Notes: generated by a model not told the origin, from the sequence alone. Counted from the first letter of the stretch, positions 24,589-32,985 are shown. The stretch: DNA of 39,743 nucleotides from Acidobacteriota bacterium (GCA_035471785.1 DATIPQ010000073.1:1-39743), one strand, 5' to 3'. Program-made: numbers and translations.

Positions 24589-25578
24589 TCACTCCTTCTT
24601 GGCCAGAAAACCGGCAATCGCCTCGTCGACCGCTTGGGGATTGTCAAGCCAGACGAAAATGTGGGCGTCAGGGATGGCGGTTCGCCCGATGAGCGGGTTG
24701 GCCTCGGCCCCTTTCCAACTGACGACGAAGTAGTGGTCGAGCCAAGGTGCGTCCATTTCCTTCAGGTACTGCTCACTGAAGGACGGCATGAGAACAAGAA
24801 CCGGCACCTCTATAGACCCGAATTCCAGGGTGGGATCCCCTGACCAAAACTCCAGCAGATATCGGACGTAGATCTGCAACGGTCCCTTGGAGACCTGCTC
24901 ATAAAGGCGTTCCGCTACCTGGGCTTGATTGGAATAAGAGGAGGCAGGGAAGTTGTTGTCGTTCCAGGTCTTGAGGGTGACGGTCTTGAACCAGTTCGGG
25001 GCCATCTGGGTGTCGTAGTAGCGGATACGTTGCTCCAGCGTATAGGCCTCGTACTGGGGATTGGCGAACTTGGCCGATCCTCCCAGAATGACAGCCGAGC
25101 GGATCATGTCGGGATGGCGGATGGCCATTTCCAGCGCCACGTGGGCGCCTTCCAGGAAATGACCCGCCACCACGGGTCTGTCGAGTTCCCTTTGCCGAAT
25201 AAGAGATTTGAGGGCTTCTAGGGCGCCGGTGATCCAGGTGCGTTCGCCGTAGCTGGTTCCCTGCGGCGGCATGGGAGGCGCCGCGGTCCCGCCCATGCCC
25301 GCCAAGGTAACCGCATACATGGTGAAGTCGTCCTGATGGCGTTGCATGAAGGACTCGAAGACCTCCCAGCCGAACCCTCCCCCCGGGATGAGGATCATCG
25401 GCACGGGTCCCTGACCCCGCTCCTCGACGTGGCCGAAGGTGCCCAACTCGGCAGGATCATAGCCCTCAGGGTGGACCAGGTTGTTGAGACTGGGATCCTG
25501 TGCCATGGAGCGTTGGCCCAGCATCGATGCGTTGCTGAAAAGAACGAGCGCCAGAATGCAAATAACTGGATGTTTCAT
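24589..25578 (-). CDS. Secreted alpha/beta-hydrolase-fold protein lacking the nucleophile Ser
   Basis: A 329-residue protein with a signal peptide (ICILALVLFSNAS, about 6-18). The fold is clear: oxyanion-type ILIPGGGFGWEVF, YAVTLAGMGG, the nucleophile-elbow strand PVVAGHFLEGAHVALEMAIR, and a late DAHIFVWLDNP. At the elbow the family's G-x-S-x-G reads G139-H140-F141-L142-E143, confirmed in the DNA (CAT TTC CTG GAA). The usual acid after strand 7 also appears lost (VLVLMPSFSEQY). It is therefore probably a non-hydrolytic binding protein or a decayed enzyme. It sits between the orphan permease and a membrane AraC regulator on the same strand. Confidence 0.85.
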   Translation of the reverse strand: MKHPVICILALVLFSNASMLGQRSMAQDPSLNNLVHPEGYDPAELGTFGHVEERGQGPVPMILIPGGGFGWEVFESFMQRHQDDFTMYAVTLAGMGGTAAPPMPPQGTSYGERTWITGALEALKSLIRQRELDRPVVAGHFLEGAHVALEMAIRHPDMIRSAVILGGSAKFANPQYEAYTLEQRIRYYDTQMAPNWFKTVTLKTWNDNNFPASSYSNQAQVAERLYEQVSKGPLQIYVRYLLEFWSGDPTLEFGSIEVPVLVLMPSFSEQYLKEMDAPWLDHYFVVSWKGAEANPLIGRTAIPDAHIFVWLDNPQAVDEAIAGFLAKKE

Positions 25579-25647
25579 GGCCCCAATCTAGCCCAGCCCT
25601 GAACCCCTGTCGCCAATCTTTATGATTCTTGACGTCGGATTGAGCGA

Positions 25648-26754
25648 TTAACCGAGGACGCGTTCCCTGAAGCGGGAAGGAGTGGTGCCGGCGTGCTTTT
25701 TGAAAGCCTGGTTGAATGAGGTCTTGTTATTGAAGCCGGCTTCAAAAGCCAAATCGAGGAGGGTGTCGTGGCGGTGGCGGGGATCGGCCATGAGCCGTTT
25801 GGCCTCTTCCACCCGGTAGGCGTTGACGAAGTCGTTGAAGTTGCGCTGGAAGTGCTGATTGATGACCTGTGAGAGGTGGTGCGGATGGACCTCCAGCTTG
25901 CCCGCCAGATCCTTGAGGCGCAACTGAGCGTCGCGGTAGGGCTTGCCCGCCTGCATCACTTCCAGCAGACGGCGCTGGAAATCTTCGGCTTGATCGGCGG
26001 TCAAGGTCGAACCCCGGTATTTGTCGGTCCAGGACTGCAAGAACAGCTCAGGCTGCCGAAGCGCCGTGTAGCCGATGGCGTAGATGGTGGCGCTCATGGA
26101 GAGGCTGGAAGCGTAGTCGATCAGCCTCAGATAGGGGAATCCGAAAGCCACCGCCATACCGTTGAAGAACCAGCAGGCAAAAGTGATCCCGAAAGCTGCC
26201 GTGAGGCGGCGCAGCCAGGAGTACGACGGACTCCCCCGCCCAGCTCCCTTGAGTACCCGCAGCGTCAGCATCAGATAGACGGTGAAGTGGATGAATTGGA
26301 GGAGCCAGATGGAGAGGACGAAGAGGCTGACGCCTCCCTCGCCCTGGCCGGGATAGCTGCTCTGCAGCATGCGGCGCTTGATTTCTCCGGCCTGCAGGTA
26401 AAAGGGCAGGAAGAGCAGCCCGCCGAGTAGAAAAGGAGCCAGGTGCGGCGCCTGGCGGAGTCCAAGTGTCAAGGCCGGCTCGGTCTGCGCCCGGGCGTAG
26501 AAGTAGAGCAAAACGCCGTAGAGATAGGGAAACAGCCAGCTCATTCCCCATAGGTGGGGCACGGCCTGCAAGGAACGCGTCCAGTAGAGAACGATTTCAA
26601 GCAACTGCAGAGAGTAGAGCAGCAGCAGGGTGGCCAGCAGACGGTTGGCCAAGCGGTTGCCCCGCCGGTGGGTCCAGACCACCACGGCCAGGAAGCAGCC
26701 TTGAACCGAGGCCGCCAGGGCCAACACCTCCCAGAATCCGAATTCCCCTCTCAT
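25648..26754 (-). CDS. Membrane-anchored AraC-type transcriptional regulator
   Basis: A 368-residue protein. The N-terminal half has about six to seven membrane helices (CFLAVVVWTHRRGN, LANRLLATLLLLYSLQLLEI, WLFPYLYGVLLYFYARAQ, LAPFLLGGLLFLPFYLQA and others to about residue 240). The C-terminal 100 residues form an AraC/XylS DNA-binding domain with two helix-turn-helix motifs (LAGKLEVHPHHLSQVINQHF and LDLAFEAGFNNKTSFNQAFK), ending in the usual TPSRFRERV. Such fusions sense an envelope or lipid signal at the membrane and bind promoter DNA. Likely targets are neighbouring genes, but no operator can be assigned by eye. Confidence 0.9.
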   Translation of the reverse strand: MRGEFGFWEVLALAASVQGCFLAVVVWTHRRGNRLANRLLATLLLLYSLQLLEIVLYWTRSLQAVPHLWGMSWLFPYLYGVLLYFYARAQTEPALTLGLRQAPHLAPFLLGGLLFLPFYLQAGEIKRRMLQSSYPGQGEGGVSLFVLSIWLLQFIHFTVYLMLTLRVLKGAGRGSPSYSWLRRLTAAFGITFACWFFNGMAVAFGFPYLRLIDYASSLSMSATIYAIGYTALRQPELFLQSWTDKYRGSTLTADQAEDFQRRLLEVMQAGKPYRDAQLRLKDLAGKLEVHPHHLSQVINQHFQRNFNDFVNAYRVEEAKRLMADPRHRHDTLLDLAFEAGFNNKTSFNQAFKKHAGTTPSRFRERVLG

Positions 26755-26981
26755 CTCGCTCCACGTCTCGTCTCCCCGAGCGAGGTTTCATTCTAGCGAA
26801 TCCTGCTTCCTCTTTCATACCTGGAAGCCCCTGGGACATGATCGACCAGGCTGAAAACCGCGGCGCTGACTCGATGCCCAAACCCAGCGTTCCTATGACG
26901 GCCAGGGCGAAAACCGGGTTTCGAGCGAAAGTCCGCAGTGCAAATCTGAATTCATTCTTGATGAGCGGCAGTCCTCAGTTG

Positions 26982-28607
26982 TCAGGAAGCCAGCCGGGAC
27001 AACACCTGATCTGAGCCGCGAAAAGCTTGAGCCAGCCGGTCAAGGTGATCGGCTGCATCGACTTTCTCGTCGCTCAGCGCCCGCACCAGGATCTTGGAAG
27101 CGCTACGGACGAAGTCGGTGAGTTGTTGGCGGCTCAGGCCAAGGCCCGTCATGTAGGCCAAACTCCACAAATCGAAGCTGTAAAGGGGACAGATGGTGGA
27201 TCCCGTGATCGTGTGGTAGCCCTCTTCAACCAGATCGGCGGCCTGCCTCCAATCCATGCTGTTGTGGCGCCATGAATAGGCCTGACCCTGCAGGCCCAGT
27301 TCTTCAGCCCTCTGGGCTACCGGAACTTTCTTGTCGTGAAAATAAGCTTCCAGGCAGTAGAAGGTGGGCCGCACGCTATCGATGAACTCCATCGTGTTGC
27401 GGGCCGACTCCTCCGTTTCGCCGGGAAAACCGATGATGAAGGATGCGTAACTGGCTATGCCCTTGGAACGCAGTTTCTCCAGGCCATAGCTGTACTTGTG
27501 CACATAGGCTCCCTTGTTCATGGCCTTCAGAATGGCCTGATCCCCGGATTCGATTCCCAGGAATACGCCGGTGCAGCCGGATTCGGCCGCCAGATCGAAT
27601 GATTCGTCATCGGCGTTTCCGCAGCGAAAGTAGGAGTACCACTTGAAGCCGTAGTTCTCGCGGATCATCATGCGGCAGAGGTCTTTGAAGCGGCCGCGCG
27701 GAATGTTGAAGGTGTCGTCTATGAAGAGCACCTGCTGCACCCCGATGTCCTTGAGATAGTCCAGCTCCGCACGAAGCACATCCAGGCTGGTGAGATTGAG
27801 ATCGCCGGCGATCACGGGATAGCGGCAGAAGGCGCATTTGTAGGCGCAACTGCGGGCCGTGCGGGTCTGGACGGTGGGCAGCAGTTGGTCGGGATTAAAC
27901 ACCCGCCAGTCCACTGCGTTCTCGTCCAGACTGTTGTTTTCGGGTTGGCGGACCGTGCGGTGAAAGGTCTTGTTGTCGTGGCTGTAGATCAAGTTGGGTA
28001 CTGTGGACAGATCTGGATTGGGCTGCCCCAACTCGCTGCAGACACGGCTCAGGGTCAACTCGCCCTGAGAATCGAAGACATAGATGTCGGCCCCCATGAA
28101 GGCGAAGAGGCGGTCTTGGGCCTGGGGGGCGTAATCGCTGCACACGTGGAAGATATGCGGCCCGCCGACCACGATTTTGGTTTCCGGGCTATGCTCGCGT
28201 ACCAGCTCCACCAAGTGGCGGACGGGATGGCTTTCGAAATAGAAGGTGGTGGTGATGGCGACGGCCCTGGGCTTCTCAGCCAGCAGATCCTCGAGGCGCT
28301 CCTGATCGAAATTGACGAAGTTGACGACCTCCGCTGCGAGGTTGCGGCGCAGCAAAAAACTGGCCAAATAATGGGCGCCCAGATTGGGCAAGTTGGCCAC
28401 GTGCAGCCGGCTGGGCCGGCCGGTGGCTCTACTGATGGCGGCGTTGATCAGTTCCGGATAGCGGACTCGCCGGCCGTTGAAGGGCAAGGTATTGGCCTTC
28501 AGGTGCCTGAGGCCGCCCGAAACTTTCTGCATGGCCTCGGCCGTCTCGAAGGACTTGTCCAGCGGCGCTTCGTAGTAACCCAAGACAACACAATCTAAGT
28601 TTGACAT
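26982..28607 (-). CDS. B12-binding radical SAM protein, PhpK-like
   Basis: A 541-residue protein. The N-terminus (LDCVVLGYYEAPLDKSF, then MQKVSGGLRHLKANTLPFNG and RRVRYPELINAA) resembles the PhpK group of radical SAM P-methyltransferases and related enzymes in peptide/polyketide clusters. A B12-like domain covers about 70-200 (AVAITTTFYF, KIVVGGPHIFHVCSDYAPQ). The cluster site ARSCAYKCAFC holds C254, C258 and C261. The barrel has VLFIDDTFNIPRGRFKDLC, GVFLGIESGDQAIL and SYASFIIGFPGETEE. PhpK methylates phosphorus in phosphinothricin-type compounds; here the substrate is unknown and the group assignment is from remembered sequence style. A TAGAAT at 28621-28626 could give a very short leader. 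Confidence 0.85.
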   Translation of the reverse strand: MSNLDCVVLGYYEAPLDKSFETAEAMQKVSGGLRHLKANTLPFNGRRVRYPELINAAISRATGRPSRLHVANLPNLGAHYLASFLLRRNLAAEVVNFVNFDQERLEDLLAEKPRAVAITTTFYFESHPVRHLVELVREHSPETKIVVGGPHIFHVCSDYAPQAQDRLFAFMGADIYVFDSQGELTLSRVCSELGQPNPDLSTVPNLIYSHDNKTFHRTVRQPENNSLDENAVDWRVFNPDQLLPTVQTRTARSCAYKCAFCRYPVIAGDLNLTSLDVLRAELDYLKDIGVQQVLFIDDTFNIPRGRFKDLCRMMIRENYGFKWYSYFRCGNADDESFDLAAESGCTGVFLGIESGDQAILKAMNKGAYVHKYSYGLEKLRSKGIASYASFIIGFPGETEESARNTMEFIDSVRPTFYCLEAYFHDKKVPVAQRAEELGLQGQAYSWRHNSMDWRQAADLVEEGYHTITGSTICPLYSFDLWSLAYMTGLGLSRQQLTDFVRSASKILVRALSDEKVDAADHLDRLAQAFRGSDQVLSRLAS

Positions 28608-28764
28608 TCTTGATGCTTCTATTCTAGCAAAGGAGCTCTATGTTTACCAGCTATCTAAAGCTGCTTTAAGACCTCTGAACCGTTGGCCGTAGAAACGGTT
28701 CTTCGTATTTGCCCCCTTTATGTGGGGTCATTCCGACTGGGTGGCGTCCTCAGGGCCTGCCGGT

Positions 28765-29724
28765 TTACTTGCTTCGTCGCGAGCGAATTTCGGCCCTCCG
28801 CCTGAGTTCTTCCTGATAGCCGGGTATTTCCCTCAGGGGCGGGTCGGGATGGACGATGGTGTCGGGTTGGGTTCCCAGGAAAAGCAGTCCGTCGCCCATC
28901 TTGGAGATAGGTCCGCGAAGACCCCAGTCGAAGATCTCGTGGGCCGTCATTTCTCCGACGGGAGATTGCTGCAAATTGACGAAGAGCGGTTCTTTGTTGA
29001 GTCCGTGGCTGTCGGCGAAGTGAACGATTTTGGGCTCATCCCCTGAGATGGTGAGCACCACGAAGAGCTCGTCCTCGTAACCCACGCTGAGGCCCGAGGT
29101 TATGCCGCCCCATCCGGCGTCGAAGTGGTTTCCGCGCGCGAAATGGCCGCGTCCCCACACCAGCAGCGCTTTCTTCCCCTTCTTGACCGCCTCATTGAGA
29201 ATGGTCTCGACGGCTATCTGGCCGCGTCTGGAGTAGGCTGCGATGTCCTCGGGGGTGGTCGCGTTCTCCCAGTCGACTGCAGGGTCGCCGGCGATGACGC
29301 GCAAGCGGCTCTCGGGCGCCAGCTTCTGGTTGGCTTCCCGGACGGCGTCAAAGAACTGCCGATAAATCGGTGATTCCCATACCTCCGCTCCGGCAGCGTC
29401 GCGCCAGACTCGGGCAAGCTCATCCTCGGGGAGATCCTCGCCTTCAACCACGTAGCGGTCGAGGATAGGCTGGTGGAAGGCGTTGGCGAATTCCACCACG
29501 ATCAGGTCGGCTTTGGCGGCGAAGCCCGGATGGCGGACCAGGCGGTTACGGAAGTCGGCGTCGGTCTTGCTCCCGTGGCGTTCGCCTAAAGCCACCAAAT
29601 CGTAATGGTCGAACAGGCCTATGATTCCTTCAACGCCGCCTTCGGCTTCAAGTGGCGGTGGGGCAGCCGGGGCTGCCGAGAGACCGAGCGTCAGTAGCAA
29701 TGGGCCAAGAATTTTAAAGGTCAT
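28765..29724 (-). CDS. Secreted ChaN/EreA-like protein
   Basis: A 319-residue protein with a signal peptide (ILGPLLLTLGLSAAPA, about 5-20). The motif LVALGERHGSKTDADFRNRL at about 43-62, with the signature GERH (47-50), an early family-type acidic segment (DLIVVEFANAFHQPILDRYV) and a late GKKALLVWGRGHFARG, resembles the ChaN/TraB/erythromycin-esterase superfamily. In that group the GExH residues are part of the active or haem-binding site. Exact membership cannot be settled by eye. It is divergent from the MbtH gene. It could be a surface haem- or metal-binding protein or a hydrolase; no substrate evidence. Confidence 0.65.
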   Translation of the reverse strand: MTFKILGPLLLTLGLSAAPAAPPPLEAEGGVEGIIGLFDHYDLVALGERHGSKTDADFRNRLVRHPGFAAKADLIVVEFANAFHQPILDRYVVEGEDLPEDELARVWRDAAGAEVWESPIYRQFFDAVREANQKLAPESRLRVIAGDPAVDWENATTPEDIAAYSRRGQIAVETILNEAVKKGKKALLVWGRGHFARGNHFDAGWGGITSGLSVGYEDELFVVLTISGDEPKIVHFADSHGLNKEPLFVNLQQSPVGEMTAHEIFDWGLRGPISKMGDGLLFLGTQPDTIVHPDPPLREIPGYQEELRRRAEIRSRRSK

Positions 29725-29803
29725 TGAGCTGAAATCCTCTCCGGTGGTGATTGGGCCTTATCCGATGGCTGATCGAAGCCCGGGCAACGGTACTCAACGG
29801 AGA

Positions 29804-29809
29804 TATAAT
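29804..29809 (+). promoter_or_regulatory. Consensus -10 box upstream of the MbtH gene
   Basis: A perfect TATAAT lies 52 bp before the MbtH start codon. No good -35 is visible about 17 bp upstream (the region reads CGGGCA), so it may need an activator or another sigma factor. Confidence 0.45.
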
Positions 29810-29861
29810 CCCATATGGCTGACAAGCCATTAGGGCGACCGTTCAATTTGGAGGGCAGACC

Positions 29862-30107
29862 ATGAGCCAATGGGACGAAGACGACGACAGCATCGAGTAC
29901 AAAGTAGTCATAAACCACGAAGAGCAGTATTCGATTTGGCCGGCCGACCGGGACAATCCGCTGGGATGGAATGACGTGGGCAAGTCGGGCAGCAAGCAGG
30001 AATGCCTGGACTATATCGAAGAGGTTTGGACCGACATGCGGCCGCTGAGCCTGCGCAAGAAGATGGAGGAACAGGACGAGGCCGCCGGTTCCTCCTCCAA
30101 GGATTAG
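29862..30107 (+). CDS. Stand-alone MbtH-family protein
   Basis: An 81-residue acidic protein with the MbtH family signature: [14 protein letters not shown], then [18 protein letters not shown]. The three hallmark tryptophans (W26, W36, W56), the P-x-G-W turn and the CLxYIEExWTDMRP block are all kept. MbtH proteins bind NRPS adenylation domains and are needed for their folding or activity. No NRPS is in this window, so its partner must lie elsewhere. GGAGGG lies about 7 nt before the ATG. The C-terminal tail ([16 protein letters not shown]) is longer than in many family members. Nearby radical SAM and methyltransferase genes fit specialised metabolism. Confidence 0.93.
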   Translation: MSQWDEDDDSIEYKVVINHEEQYSIWPADRDNPLGWNDVGKSGSKQECLDYIEEVWTDMRPLSLRKKMEEQDEAAGSSSKD

Positions 30108-30129
30108 ACGAGGCGGGCTTCCCTTCGCC

Positions 30130-30648
30130 TCAGTCCTGGGCCGGAAGCCCGCTGTAGCCGTCGACGTGAAAAAGCCAGCTTCCGTCGTCTTGGCGCAGTG
30201 CGACCACGACGAATTTGCCGCGGCCGCGGTGGACGATTTCGCCCCCTTCTCGCCGCAGCAGGGTGTAGATGCCCACGTCCGAGGCCAGTCCGCCCGAAAT
30301 CTGGCGGTCCACGATGCGGAAAGAGATCTCCAGGACTTGTCCCCGCTCACCGGCCCCCTCGAACATGGAACGGAAGCCGCCCACAAATTCGTCCAGTCCC
30401 TTGCGAATGGGCTGCTGGGGCGAGAGATAGAGGGCGTCCCGGGCGTAGATCTGATTGAACAAGTCCGCGTCGAGTTGCCGGTATGCGCGGGAAAAAAGTG
30501 CATAGACGGCATCCAGCCCGGCAAGCGGCTCGACTCCGGGATCGAGCGTCAGGTGTTCCTGTCCTTGTGCCGAGGCCCCCAGGCAAACCAGAAGGGCCAG
30601 AAGGCAGCAGGTCGTGAGAAGCGATCGCAAAGGTGAAGTCCTCATCAT
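30130..30648 (-). CDS. Secreted NTF2-fold (SnoaL/DUF4440-like) protein
   Basis: A 172-residue protein with a signal peptide (LLTTCCLLALLVCLGASAQG, about 10-29). The remainder has the cone-shaped NTF2 pattern: an N-terminal helix pair (VYALFSRAYRQLDADLFNQI), a YARDALYLSPQQPIRKG turn, the FVGGFRSMFEG helix and long curved strands (LEISFRIVDRQIS, RGRGKFVVVALRQDDGSWLF, HVDGYSGLP). Members serve as small-molecule isomerases, hydrolases or binding modules, and active residues cannot be assigned here. It converges on the MbtH gene with a 22-bp gap. Its function is unknown. Confidence 0.8.
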   Translation of the reverse strand: MMRTSPLRSLLTTCCLLALLVCLGASAQGQEHLTLDPGVEPLAGLDAVYALFSRAYRQLDADLFNQIYARDALYLSPQQPIRKGLDEFVGGFRSMFEGAGERGQVLEISFRIVDRQISGGLASDVGIYTLLRREGGEIVHRGRGKFVVVALRQDDGSWLFHVDGYSGLPAQD

Positions 30649-30741
30649 GCCCTAACTTACTTTCAAACTCGTGCCATGGTTCCAGATTCGTCGCTGTCAT
30701 GGGCCTTGCCCGTGACAGCGGAGGCGGCTACCATCAGGAGC

Positions 30742-31102
30742 ATGGCATCCCTGCGCATGCTGCTTTCGGTGATGTTTTGGACTGTCGTCCTGGTGATCGT
30801 TCCAACCTGGCCCGGTGGTGGCCTCCACCGACACCGGCTACAGCGATGAAAGCCTGCTGCGCATGGCCCACGACGTCCGCGAACTGACAGAGTGCGGACT
30901 CAGCCCCATGCAGGCCATCCAGTCGGCCACCCAAACAGCAGCCCGCCTGCTGCAAATCGACTCCCGCACCGGCACCCTGGAAGCCGGCAAGGAAGCCGAC
31001 CTGATCGTAGTCGAAGACAATCCCCTCCAAGACATCATCACCCTGCAAGACGTCCTCGTCGTCCTCAACAACGGCCACCCCGCCCTCAACCGCCTGCCCT
31101 GA
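30742..31102 (+). pseudogene. Amidohydrolase remnant: signal peptide joined to C-terminal quarter
   Basis: From ATG 30742 one frame encodes a signal-peptide-like start (MASLRMLLSVMFWTVVLVIV) but stops near 30849. From about 30815, in the +1 frame, the sequence encodes the last 95 residues of an imidazolonepropionase-type amidohydrolase: VVASTDTGY (with the metal Asp), GLSPMQAIQSATQTAARLL, GTLEAGKEADLIVVEDNPL and DVLVVLNNG. The body of about 300 residues with HxH is missing. This fits a large internal deletion with an out-of-frame junction near 30805-30815. It differs from the nearby amidohydrolases at 14908-19466, so it marks a third, lost family member. A toxin-antitoxin module follows directly. 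Confidence 0.8.
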
Positions 31103-31110
31103 AATGCAAC

Positions 31111-31147
31111 TTGATGACCAGAGGTATATGGTATATGGTTACCATAT
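31111..31147 (+). promoter_or_regulatory. Operator/promoter of the first toxin-antitoxin module
   Basis: ATATGGT-T-ACCATAT (31133-31147) is a perfect palindrome that overlaps the antitoxin ATG (31146). A GGTATAT direct repeat (31123, 31130) precedes it. TTGATG (31111-31116) and TATATG (31132-31137) give a promoter-like pair with a short 15-bp spacer. If used, the transcript would be almost leaderless. RHH antitoxins usually repress by binding such palindromes. Confidence 0.6.
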
Positions 31148-31382
31148 GAGCCTCTTAAAGACCACTGTTTACTTGGACCACGAAGATTATCAGCGACTCA
31201 AGCAGGTCGCGGCCCGACAGGGACGTACGCCGGCGGCTCTCGTGCGGGAGGCCGTCTCCGAGTACGCCGCCCGTCACCAGGAAAAGCGACTTCCCACCAG
31301 CTTAGGTATCGGGCGGAGCGGGCGAGGTGATATCGGTGAGCGCGCAGAAGAGTTCCTGGCTGGAATGGGCGAGGATTCATGA
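31146..31382 (+). CDS. Ribbon-helix-helix antitoxin (VapB-type)
   Basis: A 78-residue protein. Residues 1-45 are a ribbon-helix-helix DNA-binding domain (LLKTTVYLDHEDYQRLKQVA, RQGRTPAALVREAVSEYAAR), with beta-strand TTVYL as the DNA-reading ribbon. The C-terminal 30 residues (SLGIGRSGRGDIGERAEEFL) should thread into the toxin. I choose ATG 31146 instead of an ATG 14 codons upstream because the RHH domain begins there and the palindromic operator ends at it. It overlaps the PIN toxin start by ATGA. It should neutralise the toxin and autoregulate the operon. Confidence 0.9.
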   Translation: MSLLKTTVYLDHEDYQRLKQVAARQGRTPAALVREAVSEYAARHQEKRLPTSLGIGRSGRGDIGERAEEFLAGMGEDS

Positions 31383-31792
31383 TCGTGGCCGACACAGGCG
31401 CTTTGGTGGCATTGATCGATTCCCACGACGATCATCACGAAGTGCTCAATAACCTCTTTCTCAAAGATCCGGCTGCCTGGATAGTCCCTTGGGCAGTACT
31501 GCCTGAAGTCGACTACCTTCTGGCGTCACGCGTGGGAGGATCTGCTCAAGAGGCCTTCCTTTTTGATCTGGCTGAGGGCATCTGGTCGATAGAGTGGGGA
31601 GCACCTTCAGATCTCGAAAGGGCCAACGAACTTTCTGCCCAATACGCTTCGCTCCGCCTAGGGCTCGTGGACACTGTGGTCATGGCGATCGCCGAAAGAT
31701 TAGGTGCGGACGCGGTCGCCACACTTGACCAGCGCGACTTCGGCGCCGTTGAAATCGATGGCCGACCACGACTGCTGCCACGCGACCTGTGA
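31379..31792 (+). CDS. PIN-domain toxin (VapC-type ribonuclease)
   Basis: A 137-residue PIN-domain protein. The acidic active site is complete: D5 (VADTGALVAL), E43 (LPEVDYLL), D98 (LGLVDTVVMAIAERL) and D117 (ATLDQRDFG). These bind Mg or Mn for cleavage of tRNA or rRNA. The length and order are typical. It is translationally coupled to the antitoxin (ATGA). The RNA target cannot be predicted. The module lies between an amidohydrolase wreck and a metallophosphoesterase, which fits an insertion in a plastic spot. Confidence 0.93.
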   Translation: MIVADTGALVALIDSHDDHHEVLNNLFLKDPAAWIVPWAVLPEVDYLLASRVGGSAQEAFLFDLAEGIWSIEWGAPSDLERANELSAQYASLRLGLVDTVVMAIAERLGADAVATLDQRDFGAVEIDGRPRLLPRDL

Positions 31793-31874
31793 AATCAGTA
31801 AAAGATACGATTGGCGTCTAAAGACCTGTGTCTTACTTGAAAAGCCAGATGCTTATCAACGACTCCACACGGGC

Positions 31875-32768
31875 CTATTTCTTGGGGATCTTGAGGCGGA
31901 TGTTTTTGATTTTGGGCTTTTTGTCGGTGACGGTGACCCACATGAGGTGGTCGAAGGCTCCGGGTTCGCCTTCGGTGATGGCGCCGCCGGTGGCTGAGAG
32001 GGAATAGTGGCGGCGGCCCTTGACCTTTTCCTTGGCGTAGCGGTGATAGTGCCCGGAGAAGACCGTGATGCGTTTCTTGGGGAGAATCTTGTCGATTTCC
32101 TCCCACTGCTCGGGCGTATCCCGCCACAGCGGCTTGTGGAAGAAGACGAAAGTCCACCGCGGGTCAGGGTGTTTGGCGAGTTCGGCCGTCAGCCAATCGC
32201 GTTGCGCGAAATTGAGGAATCCCCTCCCATGTTCAAAAGGCGGGTCGTCGGTATCGAGCACCACGAAGAGGACGTCCTGGAAGACGAAAGTGTAGTAGGT
32301 GGGGCCGTATCGTTCCGCCCAGATGCGCTTCTTGAGGTCATCGGGGGCTTGGAACGGCTGCGGTCTTCCAACCGTGAAGTCGGCGTTGCCGCCCACGTAG
32401 AAGAAGCGCATATCGAGCCGATTGACCAACTCGTCGAAGTATTGCCATTGCAGGATGTGCTTGTCGCGGATCTCCGGTGTCGAGGCCAGCCCTGGTACGT
32501 TGCCTCCCTTGAGGTCGCCCACCGACATGACGAAGGCCGGCTGCAGCTCGTTGAGCTTCTCCACAGCCGCCGCGAACACTCCCAGGCGGGTCCCTCCGGC
32601 CCGGTCGCCCACGACGGCGAAACTGAACTCCCGTCCTTCGGCCCGAATGGGGCGGTCGGTCCAGGGGGCGGGGGAGGTCACGTCTGTCCGGAAAGCCGGG
32701 TGTTCTCCGCTTCCCAGCCCGGTTACGAGAAAGAGGCATAGCAGTCCAAGCGTGATGAATCTTCGCAT
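31875..32768 (-). CDS. Secreted metallophosphoesterase-fold protein with GNAD for GNHD
   Basis: A 297-residue protein with a signal peptide (LGLLCLFLVTGLGSG, about 7-21). Calcineurin-like motifs: FAVVGDRAGGT (D55), MSVGDLKGGN (D85), FFYVGGNADF, TFVFFHKPLW and FSGHYHRY. In relatives the third motif reads PGNHD; here it is GGNAD, with GCC in place of a His codon, so the general-acid His is lost while Asn and Asp remain. Metal binding may persist but hydrolysis is doubtful. I prefer ATG 32768 over a GTG seven codons upstream. A 16-bp palindrome at 32831-32846 lies in its upstream region. The role is unknown. Confidence 0.85.
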   Translation of the reverse strand: MRRFITLGLLCLFLVTGLGSGEHPAFRTDVTSPAPWTDRPIRAEGREFSFAVVGDRAGGTRLGVFAAAVEKLNELQPAFVMSVGDLKGGNVPGLASTPEIRDKHILQWQYFDELVNRLDMRFFYVGGNADFTVGRPQPFQAPDDLKKRIWAERYGPTYYTFVFQDVLFVVLDTDDPPFEHGRGFLNFAQRDWLTAELAKHPDPRWTFVFFHKPLWRDTPEQWEEIDKILPKKRITVFSGHYHRYAKEKVKGRRHYSLSATGGAITEGEPGAFDHLMWVTVTDKKPKIKNIRLKIPKK

Positions 32769-32830
32769 TCCAAGCAGGATCCTTTCCACACCCCTCGTTT
32801 CGCTCTTTAGACGCAGAAGGCGTGGGAGGC

Positions 32831-32846
32831 GTTTAACTTGTTAAAC
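32831..32846. promoter_or_regulatory. Palindromic operator-like site
   Basis: GTTTAAC-TT-GTTAAAC is a perfect 7+7 inverted repeat, strikingly AT-rich against the local background, about 65 bp upstream of the metallophosphoesterase start. It has the size of a dimeric regulator site. No regulator gene adjoins. Confidence 0.45.
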
Positions 32847-32985
32847 AAGGAAAAATAGATAGTGGACACGTCTTTCCTATCGGGCTCGGGGGGTTGGACT
32901 GGATTTTCCAGCATCACGCTTGGAGCTGCAGCTACTGCGAAGACTGGCTCTTGTAAAGCTACGATTTCTCGCTTTCTGCGCCGGC

